Of a stretch of 64,000 nt of DNA, positions 24,784 through 33,906 are shown piece by piece. The position numbers and the translations under genes are program-made. The notes under the pieces were generated by a model, which did no database searches, had not been told where the DNA came from, and worked only from the letters and a program-made list of their open reading frames with translations. Origin of the DNA: Palsa-883 sp035486355 (GTDB taxonomy: Bacteria; Pseudomonadota; Alphaproteobacteria; Acetobacterales; Acetobacteraceae); assembly GCA_035486355.1 (NCBI GenBank), contig DATHNE010000263.1, forward strand, positions 1-64,000, read 5' to 3'. Within the stretch, counting starts at the first letter, position 1. Every line of letters starts with the position of its first letter.

Positions 24784-25647
24784 CTATCCGCCGGCCTCGT
24801 GCCGGAACGTCGCCGCCAGCGTGCGCAACGCGCCACGTGCATGCGGGTCGGCGACGTTGCTGTACAGCACGACCTCGGTCGGGGGCAGGGCGGGCAGGCC
24901 CATCTGTCCACCCACCTCGACTGCGCCGACCGGCGCCACGCGATGCGCCAGCGGTGCGACGCCGAGGCCTGCCAGCACCGCCGCCCCCACCGCTGTGACA
25001 CCGCCGCCGATGAACGCCTCCATCCACTTTACGCCGGTTGCGTCCAATGCGCGGGTCGCAGCAGTGCGCACGCCACAGGGATCGGCCAGCGCGATCAGCG
25101 GCAGCTCGCCACTCGGCCGCTTCCGCCAGCCCGGCGCTGCGAACCAGCCCATGCGGTCGGTGGTGAGGCGTTCGCCATCGCGACGCTCGCCCTGCCGCCG
25201 CAGGATGGCCGCGTCCAGCGCGCCCCGGTCGAACGCCGCCATCAGGTCTGCCGAGGCCCCGATGCGCACTTCCAGCACCAGCGCCGGGTCATAGTCGGCC
25301 AGCCGTGCCAGTAGCCGCGGCAGTTCCGGCCCGCCCACCTGGTCGCTGATTCCCAGCAACACCCGGTGCGGCGCGTCTTGCAACCCGCCCACCGCCCGGT
25401 CATGCGCCGCCAGCAAGGCGCGCGCCGCCTCCAGGAACGCCGCGCCGGACGCGGCCAGCCGGACCAGGCGCGGGGTGCGTTCGATCAGCCGATGTCCCAG
25501 CCGCTGCTCCAGCCGCTTCAGCTTCAGGCTGACCGCGGCCTGCGTGGTATCCAGTGCCTCCGCGGCGCGGGTGAAACTGCGCAGGTCGGCGATCAGGACG
25601 AAGGCCTGTACGGCGTCGAGGTCGAGGGGGCGGGCGATATCAGTCAT
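24784..25647 (-). CDS. LysR-family transcriptional regulator
   Basis: A 287-residue LysR regulator. The N-terminal helix-turn-helix reads LDAVQAFVLIADLRSFTRAAEALDTTQAAVSLKLKRLEQ in the standard position, and the C-terminal two-lobe effector domain follows with DQVGGPELPRLLARLADYDP. It is divergent from a DUF4865 gene across a 94-base gap containing an ATATTC-ATG-GAATAT palindrome. By family convention it controls that divergent gene and itself. LysR-DUF4865 pairs recur in bacteria, from memory. The effector is unknown. Confidence 0.9.
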   Translation of the reverse strand: MTDIARPLDLDAVQAFVLIADLRSFTRAAEALDTTQAAVSLKLKRLEQRLGHRLIERTPRLVRLAASGAAFLEAARALLAAHDRAVGGLQDAPHRVLLGISDQVGGPELPRLLARLADYDPALVLEVRIGASADLMAAFDRGALDAAILRRQGERRDGERLTTDRMGWFAAPGWRKRPSGELPLIALADPCGVRTAATRALDATGVKWMEAFIGGGVTAVGAAVLAGLGVAPLAHRVAPVGAVEVGGQMGLPALPPTEVVLYSNVADPHARGALRTLAATFRHEAGG

Positions 25648-25671
25648 ATCTGGTCCTTATGTCTGATATAT

Positions 25672-25686
25672 ATATTCATGGAATAT
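25672..25686. promoter_or_regulatory. Candidate LysR operator palindrome
   Basis: ATATTC-ATG-GAATAT is a perfect 6-bp inverted repeat in an AT-rich pocket of the divergent LysR/DUF4865 gap. It contains the T-N11-A pattern typical of LysR-box sites. Confidence 0.5.
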
Positions 25687-25741
25687 GATAATATAAGCTG
25701 GAGCGTTATCTTCTCGCCCACCTTCATCAGAGGAGAACGCC

Positions 25742-26308
25742 ATGTTGGTCGCCCAATACCTCCACCGCCTGCCGGCCGGCTTCGATCTGGCCCGCATCCG
25801 CGAGCGTGCCGCGACGCGTGGCCACGACTGGGACGACGTTCCCCGTCTCGCCTTCAAGGCGTTTATGTTGCGCGAACGGGGCCAGTATGGCGCCGCCGCC
25901 AGCGCCTATTCGTCGCTGTATCTCTGGCAGGACGCGGCGGGCCTGGGCAATTTCCTGGGTGATGACTGGTTCCGCTTTGTTACCGACTCGTTCGGCCGAC
26001 CCTCGATCGAGACCTGGGTGCCGCTCGACGTCCGCATCGGTCCCGCCATGCCGGTCCGCTCGGCCTGGCGCGAGGAGATGACAATCCTGCCGGATGCCGA
26101 CCTTCCCCGCGTGGCCGCGCAGGAGCGGGAGCGGAATCAGATGGTCGCCGCCCAGCCCGGGGTGCGCGCCAGTGTGGTCGCGCTGGACGTCGCGAACTGG
26201 CGTGTGGCGCGCTTTGGCCTGTCGGCCGGGGCGCCGGCGGCCCGCGACGACGCCGTGGTGTATGAAGTGCTGTACCTCGCCACGCCGGGGCTGACCGCGG
26301 CGGCGTAA
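25742..26308 (+). CDS. DUF4865-family protein
   Basis: A 188-residue protein resembling DUF4865: opening MLVAQYLHRLPAGFDLARIRERAATRG, then LAFKAFMLRERGQYGA, YSSLYLWQDAAGLGNFLGDDWFRFV and a C-terminal repeat of an alpha-beta barrel half. The fold is likely a dimeric ferredoxin-like stress or monooxygenase-type protein, although no catalytic residues are established. AGAGGAG lies before the ATG. Controlled probably by the divergent LysR gene. Families of this kind often accompany quinone or electrophile handling, but that is weak inference. Confidence 0.75.
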   Translation: MLVAQYLHRLPAGFDLARIRERAATRGHDWDDVPRLAFKAFMLRERGQYGAAASAYSSLYLWQDAAGLGNFLGDDWFRFVTDSFGRPSIETWVPLDVRIGPAMPVRSAWREEMTILPDADLPRVAAQERERNQMVAAQPGVRASVVALDVANWRVARFGLSAGAPAARDDAVVYEVLYLATPGLTAAA

Positions 26309-26376
26309 CGCCGGCTTGCGTCCGCCGATCCGGTCGCCAAACTACCCGGCGCTGGCGACCGGAGGAGACATTCGCG

Positions 26377-26985
26377 ATGGCGGAACAACGGCCGTTCTAT
26401 CACGACGGCATGCGGGCGTTGCAGGACCAGTTCGATGGCCGTCGCGTCGCCGACGGCCTGGCCGCGCATCGGCGCCGTTACGACTTCTGGGACGACGATC
26501 GCGCCCTGATCGAAAGCGCGCCGTTCTTCTTCGTCGCGACGTCGTATGGCGACTACGTCGATTGCAGCATGCGGTCTGGCATGCCGGGCTTCGTGAAGAT
26601 CGTCGGGCCCGGCACGCTGGAATATCCGGAGTACGACGGCAACTCGATGTACCGCACGTTGGGTAACATCAGCCGCAACCCCAATGTCGGGCTGCTGTTC
26701 GTGAAGTTCGACGGCAAGACATATCGCATCCGCGTCAACGGCCAGGCGACAATCCTGGACGATGCGGACACGCTGGCACGCCACCATGCGGCGAAGGTCG
26801 TGGTGCGTGTGGTGTGCGAGCTGTACTCGAACTGCCCACGCGCCGTGCACGACCTGGCGAGTGGCGAGTTGTCCGCCTATCTGCCGCGTCGTGGCTACGA
26901 TACACCGGCCCCGGAATGGAAAAGCCGCGACTATATCAGGGATATTCTGCCGAAGGACGATCCACATCGCGGGCGAGCTCGCTAG
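26377..26985 (+). CDS. Pyridoxamine 5'-phosphate oxidase-like flavin-binding protein
   Basis: A 202-residue split-barrel protein. The order ESAPFFFVATSYGDYVDCSMR, GFVKIVGPGTLEYPEYDGNSMYRTLGNI, NPNVGLLFVKFDG and YRIRVNGQATI follows the PNPOx-like family, with the classical strand-loop binding FMN phosphate. The C-terminal extension ends KSRDYIRDILPKDDP. The true enzyme makes pyridoxal phosphate; these short relatives usually bind FMN, F420 or heme, so B6 synthesis should not be assumed. GGAGGAG precedes the ATG. It may be in one transcript with the DUF4865 gene, 68 bases upstream. Confidence 0.82.
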   Translation: MAEQRPFYHDGMRALQDQFDGRRVADGLAAHRRRYDFWDDDRALIESAPFFFVATSYGDYVDCSMRSGMPGFVKIVGPGTLEYPEYDGNSMYRTLGNISRNPNVGLLFVKFDGKTYRIRVNGQATILDDADTLARHHAAKVVVRVVCELYSNCPRAVHDLASGELSAYLPRRGYDTPAPEWKSRDYIRDILPKDDPHRGRAR

Positions 26986-27034
26986 CCGACGCCTGATGCA
27001 AACGTCGCGAAGAGCGACTCCGCGCGCCTCAGCC

Positions 27035-27157
27035 GTCATGCCGTGGCTTGGCCACGGTATCCACGACTTGCCTTGGTTCAGTGAAGAACAGTCGTGGATG
27101 CCGGGCCGGAGCCTGCCCTCGGGTCGGCCCTCGGCCGAGCGCGGGGCCCGGCATGAC
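27035..27157. repeat. Dispersed palindromic repeat, GTCATG type (copy 3)
   Basis: Starts GTCATGCCGTGGCTTGGCC and ends GGGCCCGGCATGAC, with internal GGATGCCGGGCCGGAGCCTG. Closest in sequence to the copy at 48918-49040; both contain a TTGGTTCAG segment. It lies between the PNPOx-like gene and the broken flhA. Confidence 0.75.
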
Positions 27158-27198
27158 GGTGAAGCGCAGGGCCTGCCCCCTCCCTCCGCCGATTGCCG

Positions 27199-29246
27199 TC
27201 AAATCGCCCCCACCGTCCTGATCCGCACCTGCGGAAAAACCTCCGCCTGCGCCAGCACCGCCGCGTTCGGACGTATCTGCTCCACGACTGCGCGTACATG
27301 TGCGCGCACCCAACCGCTGGTCAGCAGCACCGGCGTCTCCCCCGCCGTACCTGCCGCATCAATCGCACCGCGCATAGCCTGCAAGAACTCCTGCAGCTTG
27401 CTCGGCGCCATCGCTAGTTGCCGGTCCTCCGCCAGCCCCACAAGCGACTCGGCAAACGCGCTTTCCCACTCTGGCAACAGCGTCACCAGCGGAATGTATC
27501 CCGCCGTCCCGACATGCGGGTCACTGATCTGCCGCGCCAACCGTGCCCATACATGCGCCACGATCATCGGGATCACCCGGTTCGACCCGGCACAGGCCTC
27601 CTGGATTCCCTCCAGGATCGTCGCCAGGTCGCGGATCGACACCCGCCCGCCCAACAGCGCCTGCAGCACGCGCTGCACACCCCCCAATGTGATCTGACTT
27701 GGGATCAGATCCGACACCAGTTTCTGCTGCTCGTGCAGCAGCTCGTCCAGCAGCGACTGCGTTTCGGTATGCGACAGCAGCTCGGCCATGTTCTTCCGCA
27801 CCACCTTGGTCAGATGCGTGGTCAGCACGCTCGGCGGATCGACAACGGCGCATCTCCGGAACATCGCCTCATCCCGCGCCCCCGGATCGGTCCATAGTGC
27901 CGGCAATCCGAACGCCGGCTCGCGCGTCGTCCCACTCGGCGGTTTCGGTGCGCTGCCAGTTGGATCGCTCGCCAGCAGTTTGATCGGCCGCAGCTCCCCC
28001 TTGCCGCCTTCGATCCACTTCACGCGTATCATGTAGCTGTCCGCGCCGAGCTGCATGTTGTCCAGGATCCGGACCGGTGGCAGCACGAATCCCATCTCGC
28101 TGGCAATCGCGCGCCGCAGCTCTTTGATCTGTTCGGTCAACCGCGGCCAATCACCCCCCGCCAACGCCGACAGCCCATACCTGGCTCCAGCCGCATCGTC
28201 TCCATGCGCAGCGACCCGGCGATCGGCGGTTGCGTCGCCACGGCCGGCTTGGGCGTCGTATCAACCCCTAGCATCGCCGGCGGATGCTTATACCGCAGCC
28301 ACGCGCCGCCCGGGCCAGCCCCGCCAGCGTCACGAACGGCAGCGTCGGCAACCCCGGCAACAGCGCCAATACGCCGGCTGCCATCGCCAATGGTCTCGGA
28401 TTACCACCGAGCTGCCGCACCAGCGCCGCATCGGCGGAGCCTGCGATGCCGCCCTTGGTCACCACGACGCCCGCCGCGGTTGACACCAGCAGCGCCGGAA
28501 TCTGCGACACCAACCCGTCGCCCACCGTCAGCGTGGTGAACGTCGCCGCCGCATCGGCGAACGGCATGCCGTGCCGTATCAACCCCGATCGCCAGACCGC
28601 CGATGATGTTGATGATCGTAATGATCAGCCCGGCGATCGCATCGCCGCGCACGAACTTCGCGGCGCCGTCCATCGCGCCGTAGAAGCCACTTTCCTCCTC
28701 CGGATCCTTGCGCCGCCGCCGCGCGGCCTTCTCATCGATCAGCCCGGCCGACAGATCGGCGTCGATCGCCATCTGCTTGCCCGGCATCGAGTCCAAGCTG
28801 AACCGCGCCGCCACCTCGGGGATGCGGCCGGAGCCCTTGGTGATGACCATGAAGTTCACCACGAGCAGGATGCCGAACACGATCAGCCCGACGACGACAT
28901 CGCCGCCCATCAGGAAGCCGCCGAACGTGGCCACCACATACCCCGCCGCCAACGGCCCTTCGTTGCCGTGCGACGTGATCAGCCGCGTCACCGCGACGGT
29001 CAGCGAAAGCCGCAGCAATGTCGTCAGCAGCAGCAGAGTCGGAAACGAGGTGAAATCCAGCGGCCGGTTCAGGAACGGTGCCACCATCAGTACCAGCCCC
29101 GCGGCGGTGAGCGACATCGCCAGGCCGAGATCCAGCAGGATTGTCGGCAACGGCAGGATCAGCACCGACTGCAGCCCCACCACGGCCAGGATCCCGGCCA
29201 GCCGGGCGACGCCAAGCACGCGCAGCCCTGCCCCCAGGGCCTTCAT
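27199..29246 (-). pseudogene. flhA: Flagellar export protein FlhA, broken by three frameshifts
   Basis: Read in three frames this gives a near-complete FlhA (~682 codons) of the flagellar type III export gate. N-terminal part: MKALGAGLRVLG, then LPLPTILLDLGLAMSLTAAG and NFMVITKGSGRIPEVAARFSL. The frame is lost after INIIGGLAIGV (near 28580), resumes in another with IRHGMPFADAAATF and VSQIPALLVSTAAG, shifts near 28310 to AWLRYKHPPAML, and again near 28180 before LSALAGGDWPRLTEQ. The C-terminal domain is intact to the stop. All three indels are within 400 bases. No other flagellar gene is nearby. Either a decayed relic or a cluster of sequence errors. Confidence 0.88.
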
Positions 29247-29463
29247 CGCGCCACGGATCGGCGCCGCGCGCTGGCGAGCGGCCACTTTGTCTGGCTGGGG
29301 AAGAACGGCTCCATGTGCCCCAGCGTGACCGGGAACACTCAGCGGTCGATTAACAGCGCGGCAGATTTTGCCGGCCCCGCGCCGGCGCACGCGAGAGAAA
29401 TTTCGCGCGCATTTGGCACCAGATGTGGTAGCATTCCCTCCGTAGGAGCCGTGGAGGGAAAGA

Positions 29464-30024
29464 ATGCCATTCTCGCTCGATCAATTCCTGGCCGACTGCG
29501 AGGCCGCGGTCACTGCCGATTCCACCCACAAGACCGTTCGCGACGTCGTGGCGCGCGCCGTGCGCGCGCCGGGGGCCGTGCTCAACGCCCTTGGCGAACC
29601 CAGGCGTGCCGGGTTCCACGTGCTGTTCAACTCCCCGTCTGTAACCGTAATGAATCTGGTCTGGGGCCCCAGCATGACGATCATGCCGCATGATCACCGC
29701 ATGTGGGCCGTGATCGGCATCTACACCGGCCGCGAGGACAACATCTTCTGGCGCCGTCTGCCCGAGGATGCCGGCAAGGACATCGAAGCCGCCGGCGCAC
29801 GGTCGCTGTGCGTCGGCGACAGCTGCGCGCTGGGTGCCGACATCATCCATTCCGTGGTCAATCCCATCCCGCGCCTGACCGGCGCCATCCACGTCTATGG
29901 CGGGGATTTCATTGCGCAGGAGCGCAGTGCCTGGGACGCCGAGCACCTGCGTGAGGAGCCATACGACAGTGCCAGAGTGCGCGTGTTGTTCGAAGAATCG
30001 AACCGCACCCTGCGGGCTGCGTAG
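29464..30024 (+). CDS. Cysteine dioxygenase-like cupin metalloenzyme
   Basis: A 186-residue protein with a double-stranded beta-helix fold. The metal motif is TIMPHDHRMWAVIGIYTG (His-x-His) with a downstream Ile-Ile-His-Ser segment (ADIIHSVVNP), in the pattern of the COG5553-type relatives of cysteine dioxygenase. These bind iron and may oxidise small thiols or carboxylates; the substrate is unknown. AGGGAA precedes the ATG. It is monocistronic, divergent from the broken flhA, and its promoter would lie in 29247-29463. Confidence 0.8.
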   Translation: MPFSLDQFLADCEAAVTADSTHKTVRDVVARAVRAPGAVLNALGEPRRAGFHVLFNSPSVTVMNLVWGPSMTIMPHDHRMWAVIGIYTGREDNIFWRRLPEDAGKDIEAAGARSLCVGDSCALGADIIHSVVNPIPRLTGAIHVYGGDFIAQERSAWDAEHLREEPYDSARVRVLFEESNRTLRAA

Positions 30025-30283
30025 CGCTTTCCAACTGCGGATCGACCCAACGCCGACTTGGATCGGAACTATTACGGAATCGCAAGATTGTTTTGCGTAT
30101 CGCGACGCAGATTCCTAGTGTCGTACCGGGAATGATACGCACGTACTGGCGTGCCGACGTGAATGTGTGCGTCCACTCTATCCTGCCGAGTTGCCTGGCG
30201 ACGCACCTGCAAAGGTGTGCCCGCCACAGGTATGCCCGAATGGAGGCAGCCGTAACCGACCAGAAGCAGGGCAGGAGCGGACG

Positions 30284-30400
30284 ATGAAGAAGTCACTGAT
30301 TGTCGACGACGATGTCGGCCTCACTCAGGTCTACGCGCAGATTGCCGCCGAGCTCGGTTTCGAGGTCAGGGTGGTGAATGATCCGCATCAGGCACTGATT
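30284..30400 (+). pseudogene. Truncated response-regulator receiver fragment
   Basis: ATG at 30284 opens MKKSLIVDDDVGLTQVYAQI, AAELGFEVRVVNDPHQAL: the first ~38 residues of a receiver domain with the acidic triad Asp-Asp-Asp. A normal receiver should continue to the phospho-acceptor Asp near residue 55. Instead the frame runs into the palindromic sequence at 30401 and loses all similarity. A GCAGGAGCGG site precedes the ATG. It is a gene remnant truncated at a repeat boundary. Confidence 0.8.
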
Positions 30401-30451
30401 CCTTGCCGGAGTTGGCGGCAAGGAAGGCCAGGGGGACGCTGTCCCCCTTGG
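30401..30451. repeat. Two adjacent hairpins, CCTTGCCG and GGGGGAC types
   Basis: CCTTGCCG (30401-30408) pairs with CGGCAAGG (30416-30423). GGGGGAC (30431-30437) pairs with GTCCCCC (30441-30447), with CCA and TTGG flanks extending the stem. The pair marks exactly where the response-regulator sequence ends. Palindromes of the CCAGGGGG...CCCCCTTGG type are common in Acetobacteraceae genomes, from memory. The remaining sequence to 30522 holds no gene. Confidence 0.65.
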
Positions 30452-30522
30452 TCTTTCCTGCCATCACCCCCGGCGTTGCCGGTCGGTCCCCAGTCGGGGA
30501 AACCCGCCCCAAGCGGCCGGTC

Positions 30523-31623
30523 TCAGGCTGGGCGCCAGTTGAACCGAGTCGCCAACCAGCCGCGCAGATCCAGCAGCGCCGCGGTGTCGGCGGCAACGCT
30601 GGTGGTGGCCGCCGCCGCCGCCACGCCATCCAGCGGACGCACCGTGAACGCCGTCGCCAAATTCTGCACCCCCGGCGCCGCCGCCGCCTGGTCCGCCGCG
30701 CGCCGCCACAACGCGACTATCGCCGCCGAGGTCAACTGCGGCAGCACCAGACCGAATTCGAGCTGCGTCGCCGCGGCGGCGGCGCGGTAGGCATCGTAGC
30801 GCGGCCCGCTCGGCGCCGCCCCGTGCAACAATGCACGCAGCTCCGCCCAGGTCGGCACCTCGCCAAATGCGGCATCACGGCCCAACACCCCGCTGGGGCC
30901 GGTGGTCCCCAGACTGAACAGCGGCTGCCCGCCCGCTGATTGCAGTCGCGCGACCTGCTCCGGGACATTGGCGCCGCAAGCTAGCACTGCGTCCACCTTG
31001 CCCGCGGCAAACGCCGCGATCGCCGCGTCCTGCTCGATCAGGCCAAACTGCGGCTCCAGGTGCGCGCCCAGCAGATCGAAGCCGAGCAGTGCCGGCAATT
31101 GCGGCCCGGCCGGCGCCGACGCGGCGAGACGCACCACATGCCCGGCTGCCAACGGCAGCACGGTCGGCCGCACCACGACCACCGCGGGCGCCACACCCGC
31201 CATCACCGGCACCCAGCGCCCAGCATCGAAATGCGCGCGCGGATCGCCGACCAGCCAATCCAACGCCGCCGCGCCTGGGATCAGCAGCACCGTCGTGCCA
31301 TCCGGTGGCACCCGTGCCTCGAACTGGTTGGCGCCGGTCACCCCATCGATGCCGCCGGAGCACGTCGTCGACACCTTGGTGCCCGACGGCAGCGCCCGGC
31401 CCAATGCCGCGCTCATCACCTCGCCCCACCGGCACAGCCCGCCGCCGTCGGGCCCGGCCACCAGAACGGTCACGCCTTCAGGGAACGGTATCGCGGCCAC
31501 CGGCGCGGTGGGATTGGGGACGGCATTCGCGGCACGCGCAACACCACGCCCGCCCAGCAGCAGCGGGCCAGCCATCCACCCAAGCACGCGTCGCCGAGCC
31601 AACGGCGGCAGGGACACGATCAA
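30523..31623 (-). CDS. Tripartite tricarboxylate transporter receptor-like (Bug-type) protein
   Basis: A 366-residue exported protein with a Tat-like start (LARRRVLGWMAGPLLLGG, twin Arg). Body segments resemble Bug/TctC receptors: VLVAGPDGGGLCRWGEVMS, CSGGIDGVTGANQFEARVPPDGTTVLLIPG and GKVDAVLACGANVPEQVARL. It should bind a carboxylic acid in the periplasm. No TctA/TctB-type membrane genes are adjacent, as is common for orphan Bug receptors. Similarity is moderate, so a diverged binding protein of another family remains possible. Confidence 0.6.
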   Translation of the reverse strand: MIVSLPPLARRRVLGWMAGPLLLGGRGVARAANAVPNPTAPVAAIPFPEGVTVLVAGPDGGGLCRWGEVMSAALGRALPSGTKVSTTCSGGIDGVTGANQFEARVPPDGTTVLLIPGAAALDWLVGDPRAHFDAGRWVPVMAGVAPAVVVVRPTVLPLAAGHVVRLAASAPAGPQLPALLGFDLLGAHLEPQFGLIEQDAAIAAFAAGKVDAVLACGANVPEQVARLQSAGGQPLFSLGTTGPSGVLGRDAAFGEVPTWAELRALLHGAAPSGPRYDAYRAAAAATQLEFGLVLPQLTSAAIVALWRRAADQAAAAPGVQNLATAFTVRPLDGVAAAAATTSVAADTAALLDLRGWLATRFNWRPA

Positions 31624-31745
31624 GCCAGCGCCTCCTCCTGCGTGAAGGCCGAATCCGGCGCGTCGCGCGGCCGGATCCGGGTCATCCTCCTAGCCTGATC
31701 CGCGTGTCACGGCAAAATCGCGGCACGGCGATGGTCGCATCCAGG

Positions 31746-32261
31746 TTATTTGTCGTACGCCACCAGCGTCTCGACCGGCACGTCCAGCTTGCCCCGCCCG
31801 TTCAGGAAGGTCAGCTCGATCAGCGTCGCTGCCGCCGGCACCACTGCGCCGACCTTGCGCAGCAAAGCGATCCCGGCGGCCATGGTCCCGCCGGTCGCCA
31901 GCAGGTCGTCCACCACCACCACGCGCTGCCCCGGCGTGATCGCGTCGGCCTGGATCTCGATATGGTCGGAGCCGTATTCCAGCGCATATTCCAACCCGAC
32001 CGTGTCGCCGGGCAGCTTGCCCTTCTTGCGCAACATCACGAAGCCACAGCCCAGCTTCAGCGCCAGCGGCGCGGCGATCAGGAAGCCTCGGCTTTCCACC
32101 CCGGCCACCAGGTCCGGATGATGCGCGCGCACCACCTTCGCCATCCGCCCCATCGCTACCTGCCAGGCATCGGCGTCCCGCAGCAGGGTGGAGATGTCGT
32201 AGAAGAAAATACCGGGCTTCGGGAAATCGGGAATGCCTCGGATGTGGTCCTTGAGATCCAT
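31746..32261 (-). CDS. apt: Adenine phosphoribosyltransferase
   Basis: A 171-residue purine salvage enzyme making AMP from adenine and PRPP. It begins MDLKDHIRGIPDFPKPGIFF with YDISTLL, has the adenine-site segment VAGVESRGFLIAAPLA, and the PRPP loop VVVVDDLLATGGTMAA. Length is typical of the family. The start at 32261 (MDLKDHIR) is chosen because the 72 codons open upstream are unrelated and overlap a GC hairpin at 32352-32382. It is divergent from the class III aminotransferase. Confidence 0.95.
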   Translation of the reverse strand: MDLKDHIRGIPDFPKPGIFFYDISTLLRDADAWQVAMGRMAKVVRAHHPDLVAGVESRGFLIAAPLALKLGCGFVMLRKKGKLPGDTVGLEYALEYGSDHIEIQADAITPGQRVVVVDDLLATGGTMAAGIALLRKVGAVVPAAATLIELTFLNGRGKLDVPVETLVAYDK

Positions 32262-32351
32262 GCGCGGGTGGCTTTCCAGGTTGGCAGGTAACTGACGCAG
32301 GTCCTGTACCCCGGCGGTCCGGGCGAGGGTAGGGGTGATCTGGACGGTTCC

Positions 32352-32382
32352 GGGACTGGGGCGCTGCGAGCGCCCCAGTCCC
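32352..32382. terminator. Perfect 14-bp GC hairpin in a divergent gap
   Basis: GGGACTGGGGCGCT (32352-32365), GCG, AGCGCCCCAGTCCC (32369-32382). It lies between the divergent apt and aminotransferase starts, which is unusual for a terminator. It may be a palindromic repeat or a structure in one of the two leaders. Confidence 0.45.
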
Positions 32383-32439
32383 ATTGCGCATCCCCACCGC
32401 TGATGGTCAGACTTCCCCCACAACCCGACGGAGGACGCG

Positions 32440-33759
32440 ATGGCCGAGGCTGCACTGCGCAACGCCGATATCGACACGGCGCTGGCCGCAACGAAAGAAA
32501 CCTATGTCACACGCAATCCCAAGAGCCTCGCCCGCTACATCGAGGCGACCGCCGTCATGCCCGGTGGCAACACCCGCACGGTGCTGTTCTACGCCCCGTT
32601 CCCGATCGCCATCGCACGCGGCGAAGGCTGCCGGCTGTGGGACATGGACGGCGCCGAATATGTCGACTTCCTGGGCGAATACACCGCCGGCATCTACGGC
32701 CACTCGCACCCGGTGATTCGGGCCGCGATCGACAAGGCGCTGAACGCCGGCATCAACCTGGGCGCGCACAATCTGTTGGAGGCGCGCTTCGCCAAGGCGG
32801 TGTGCGATCGTTTCGGGCTGGACCGCGTGCGCTTCACAAATTCCGGTACCGAAGCGAACCTGATGGCGATCAGCCTGGCGCGCGTCTACGCCAAACGGCC
32901 CAAGGTGATGGTGATGGAGGGCGGCTACCACGGCGCGGTGTTCACCTTTTCCGGCGGTGGCAGCCCGATCAATGCACCGTTCGATTTCGTGCTGGCGCCA
33001 TACAATGACATCGCCGGCACCGAGGCGCTGATCGAGAAGCACGCGTCCGCGCTGGCTGCAGTGATCCTGGAACCAATGATGGGGGGCGGCGGCTGTATCC
33101 AGGCCGAGCCGGCCTATCTGCGCGCCCTGCGCGCGGCAACCGAACGGGTCGGCGCGCTGCTGATCTTCGACGAGGTGATGACGTCACGCCTCGCGCCCGG
33201 CGGGTTGCAATCGGTGCACGGCGTGAAGCCCGACCTGACGACGTTCGGTAAATATATCGGCGGCGGTATGTCTTTCGGCGCCTTCGGTGGCGACGCCGAC
33301 ATCATCGACATGTTCGATCCGCGTCGCGAGAAGGCGCTGCCACACGCTGGCACGTTCAACAACAACGTGCTGACCATGTCGGCCGGGCTGGCGGGCCTGA
33401 CCGAGGTCTACACGCCGGCCGCCGCTGCCGCATTGAACACCCGCGGTGATGCGGTACGTGAGCGGCTCAATGCCCTGTGCCGTGCCGCCGACGCACCGAT
33501 GCAGTTCACCGGCCGCGGATCCATGCTGGCGGTGCACATGATGCGCGGGCCGGTGCGCTCGGCAGCCGACGCGGCGAAGGGGGATGCGAAGCTGAAGGAG
33601 CTGTTCTTCTTCGACATGCTAGCCGCGGGCATCTGGCTGGCGCGACGTGGCATGATGACGCTGTCACTGCCGATCGGCGATGCCGAGTGCGACAAGCTGG
33701 CCGCGGCGGTCGAGGAATTCCTGTCGTCGCGCCGGTCGTTGCTGGCTGCGGCAGGGTAG
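32440..33759 (+). CDS. Class III aminotransferase (glutamate-1-semialdehyde aminomutase-like)
   Basis: A 439-residue fold-type I PLP enzyme. Seen are SLARYIEATAVMPGGNTRTV, DFLGEYTAGIYGHSHPVI, FTNSGTEANLMAISLAR (phosphate-binding), LLIFDEVMTSRLAPGG (PLP-ring Asp), and Lys in LTTFGKYIGGGMSFGAFGG. It resembles HemL but also the larger group of amino-mutases and beta/omega-transaminases; haem synthesis should not be assumed. It stands alone before a region of small gene fragments and the ABC transporter block, so an amino-acid catabolic role is plausible. Confidence 0.88.
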   Translation: MAEAALRNADIDTALAATKETYVTRNPKSLARYIEATAVMPGGNTRTVLFYAPFPIAIARGEGCRLWDMDGAEYVDFLGEYTAGIYGHSHPVIRAAIDKALNAGINLGAHNLLEARFAKAVCDRFGLDRVRFTNSGTEANLMAISLARVYAKRPKVMVMEGGYHGAVFTFSGGGSPINAPFDFVLAPYNDIAGTEALIEKHASALAAVILEPMMGGGGCIQAEPAYLRALRAATERVGALLIFDEVMTSRLAPGGLQSVHGVKPDLTTFGKYIGGGMSFGAFGGDADIIDMFDPRREKALPHAGTFNNNVLTMSAGLAGLTEVYTPAAAAALNTRGDAVRERLNALCRAADAPMQFTGRGSMLAVHMMRGPVRSAADAAKGDAKLKELFFFDMLAAGIWLARRGMMTLSLPIGDAECDKLAAAVEEFLSSRRSLLAAAG

Positions 33760-33828
33760 GAGATAACATTCCGTATTTGGATCGGAACGCGCGAGTGGGC
33801 TTCATACAATAACCGGAGGCACCCGGCC

Positions 33829-33906
33829 ATGCGAGACCTGGCAGGCAAGACGGCACGGGTCACAGGCACGGCATCCGGCATCGGCCTGACCATCGCGCGG
33901 GGTGAT
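33829..33906 (+). pseudogene. SDR N-terminal fragment
   Basis: ATG at 33829 opens MRDLAGKTARVTGTASGIGL, TIARG: the N-terminal strand and Gly-x3-Gly-x-Gly dinucleotide loop of a short-chain dehydrogenase. After about 26 codons the similarity stops, leaving no Asn-Asn-Ala-Gly, Tyr-x3-Lys or substrate domain. CCGGAGG lies before the ATG. A truncated gene, possibly fused at a deletion junction to the following arginine-rich sequence. Confidence 0.7.

Noticed and set aside
30902..32291. Plus-strand frames of 200-400 codons over the receptor-like and apt genes
   Set aside because: Pro/Arg/Thr-rich antisense shadows without motifs.
32262..32477. 72-codon N-terminal extension of apt
   Set aside because: Unrelated composition, crosses a perfect GC hairpin, and the family starts at MDLKDHIR.
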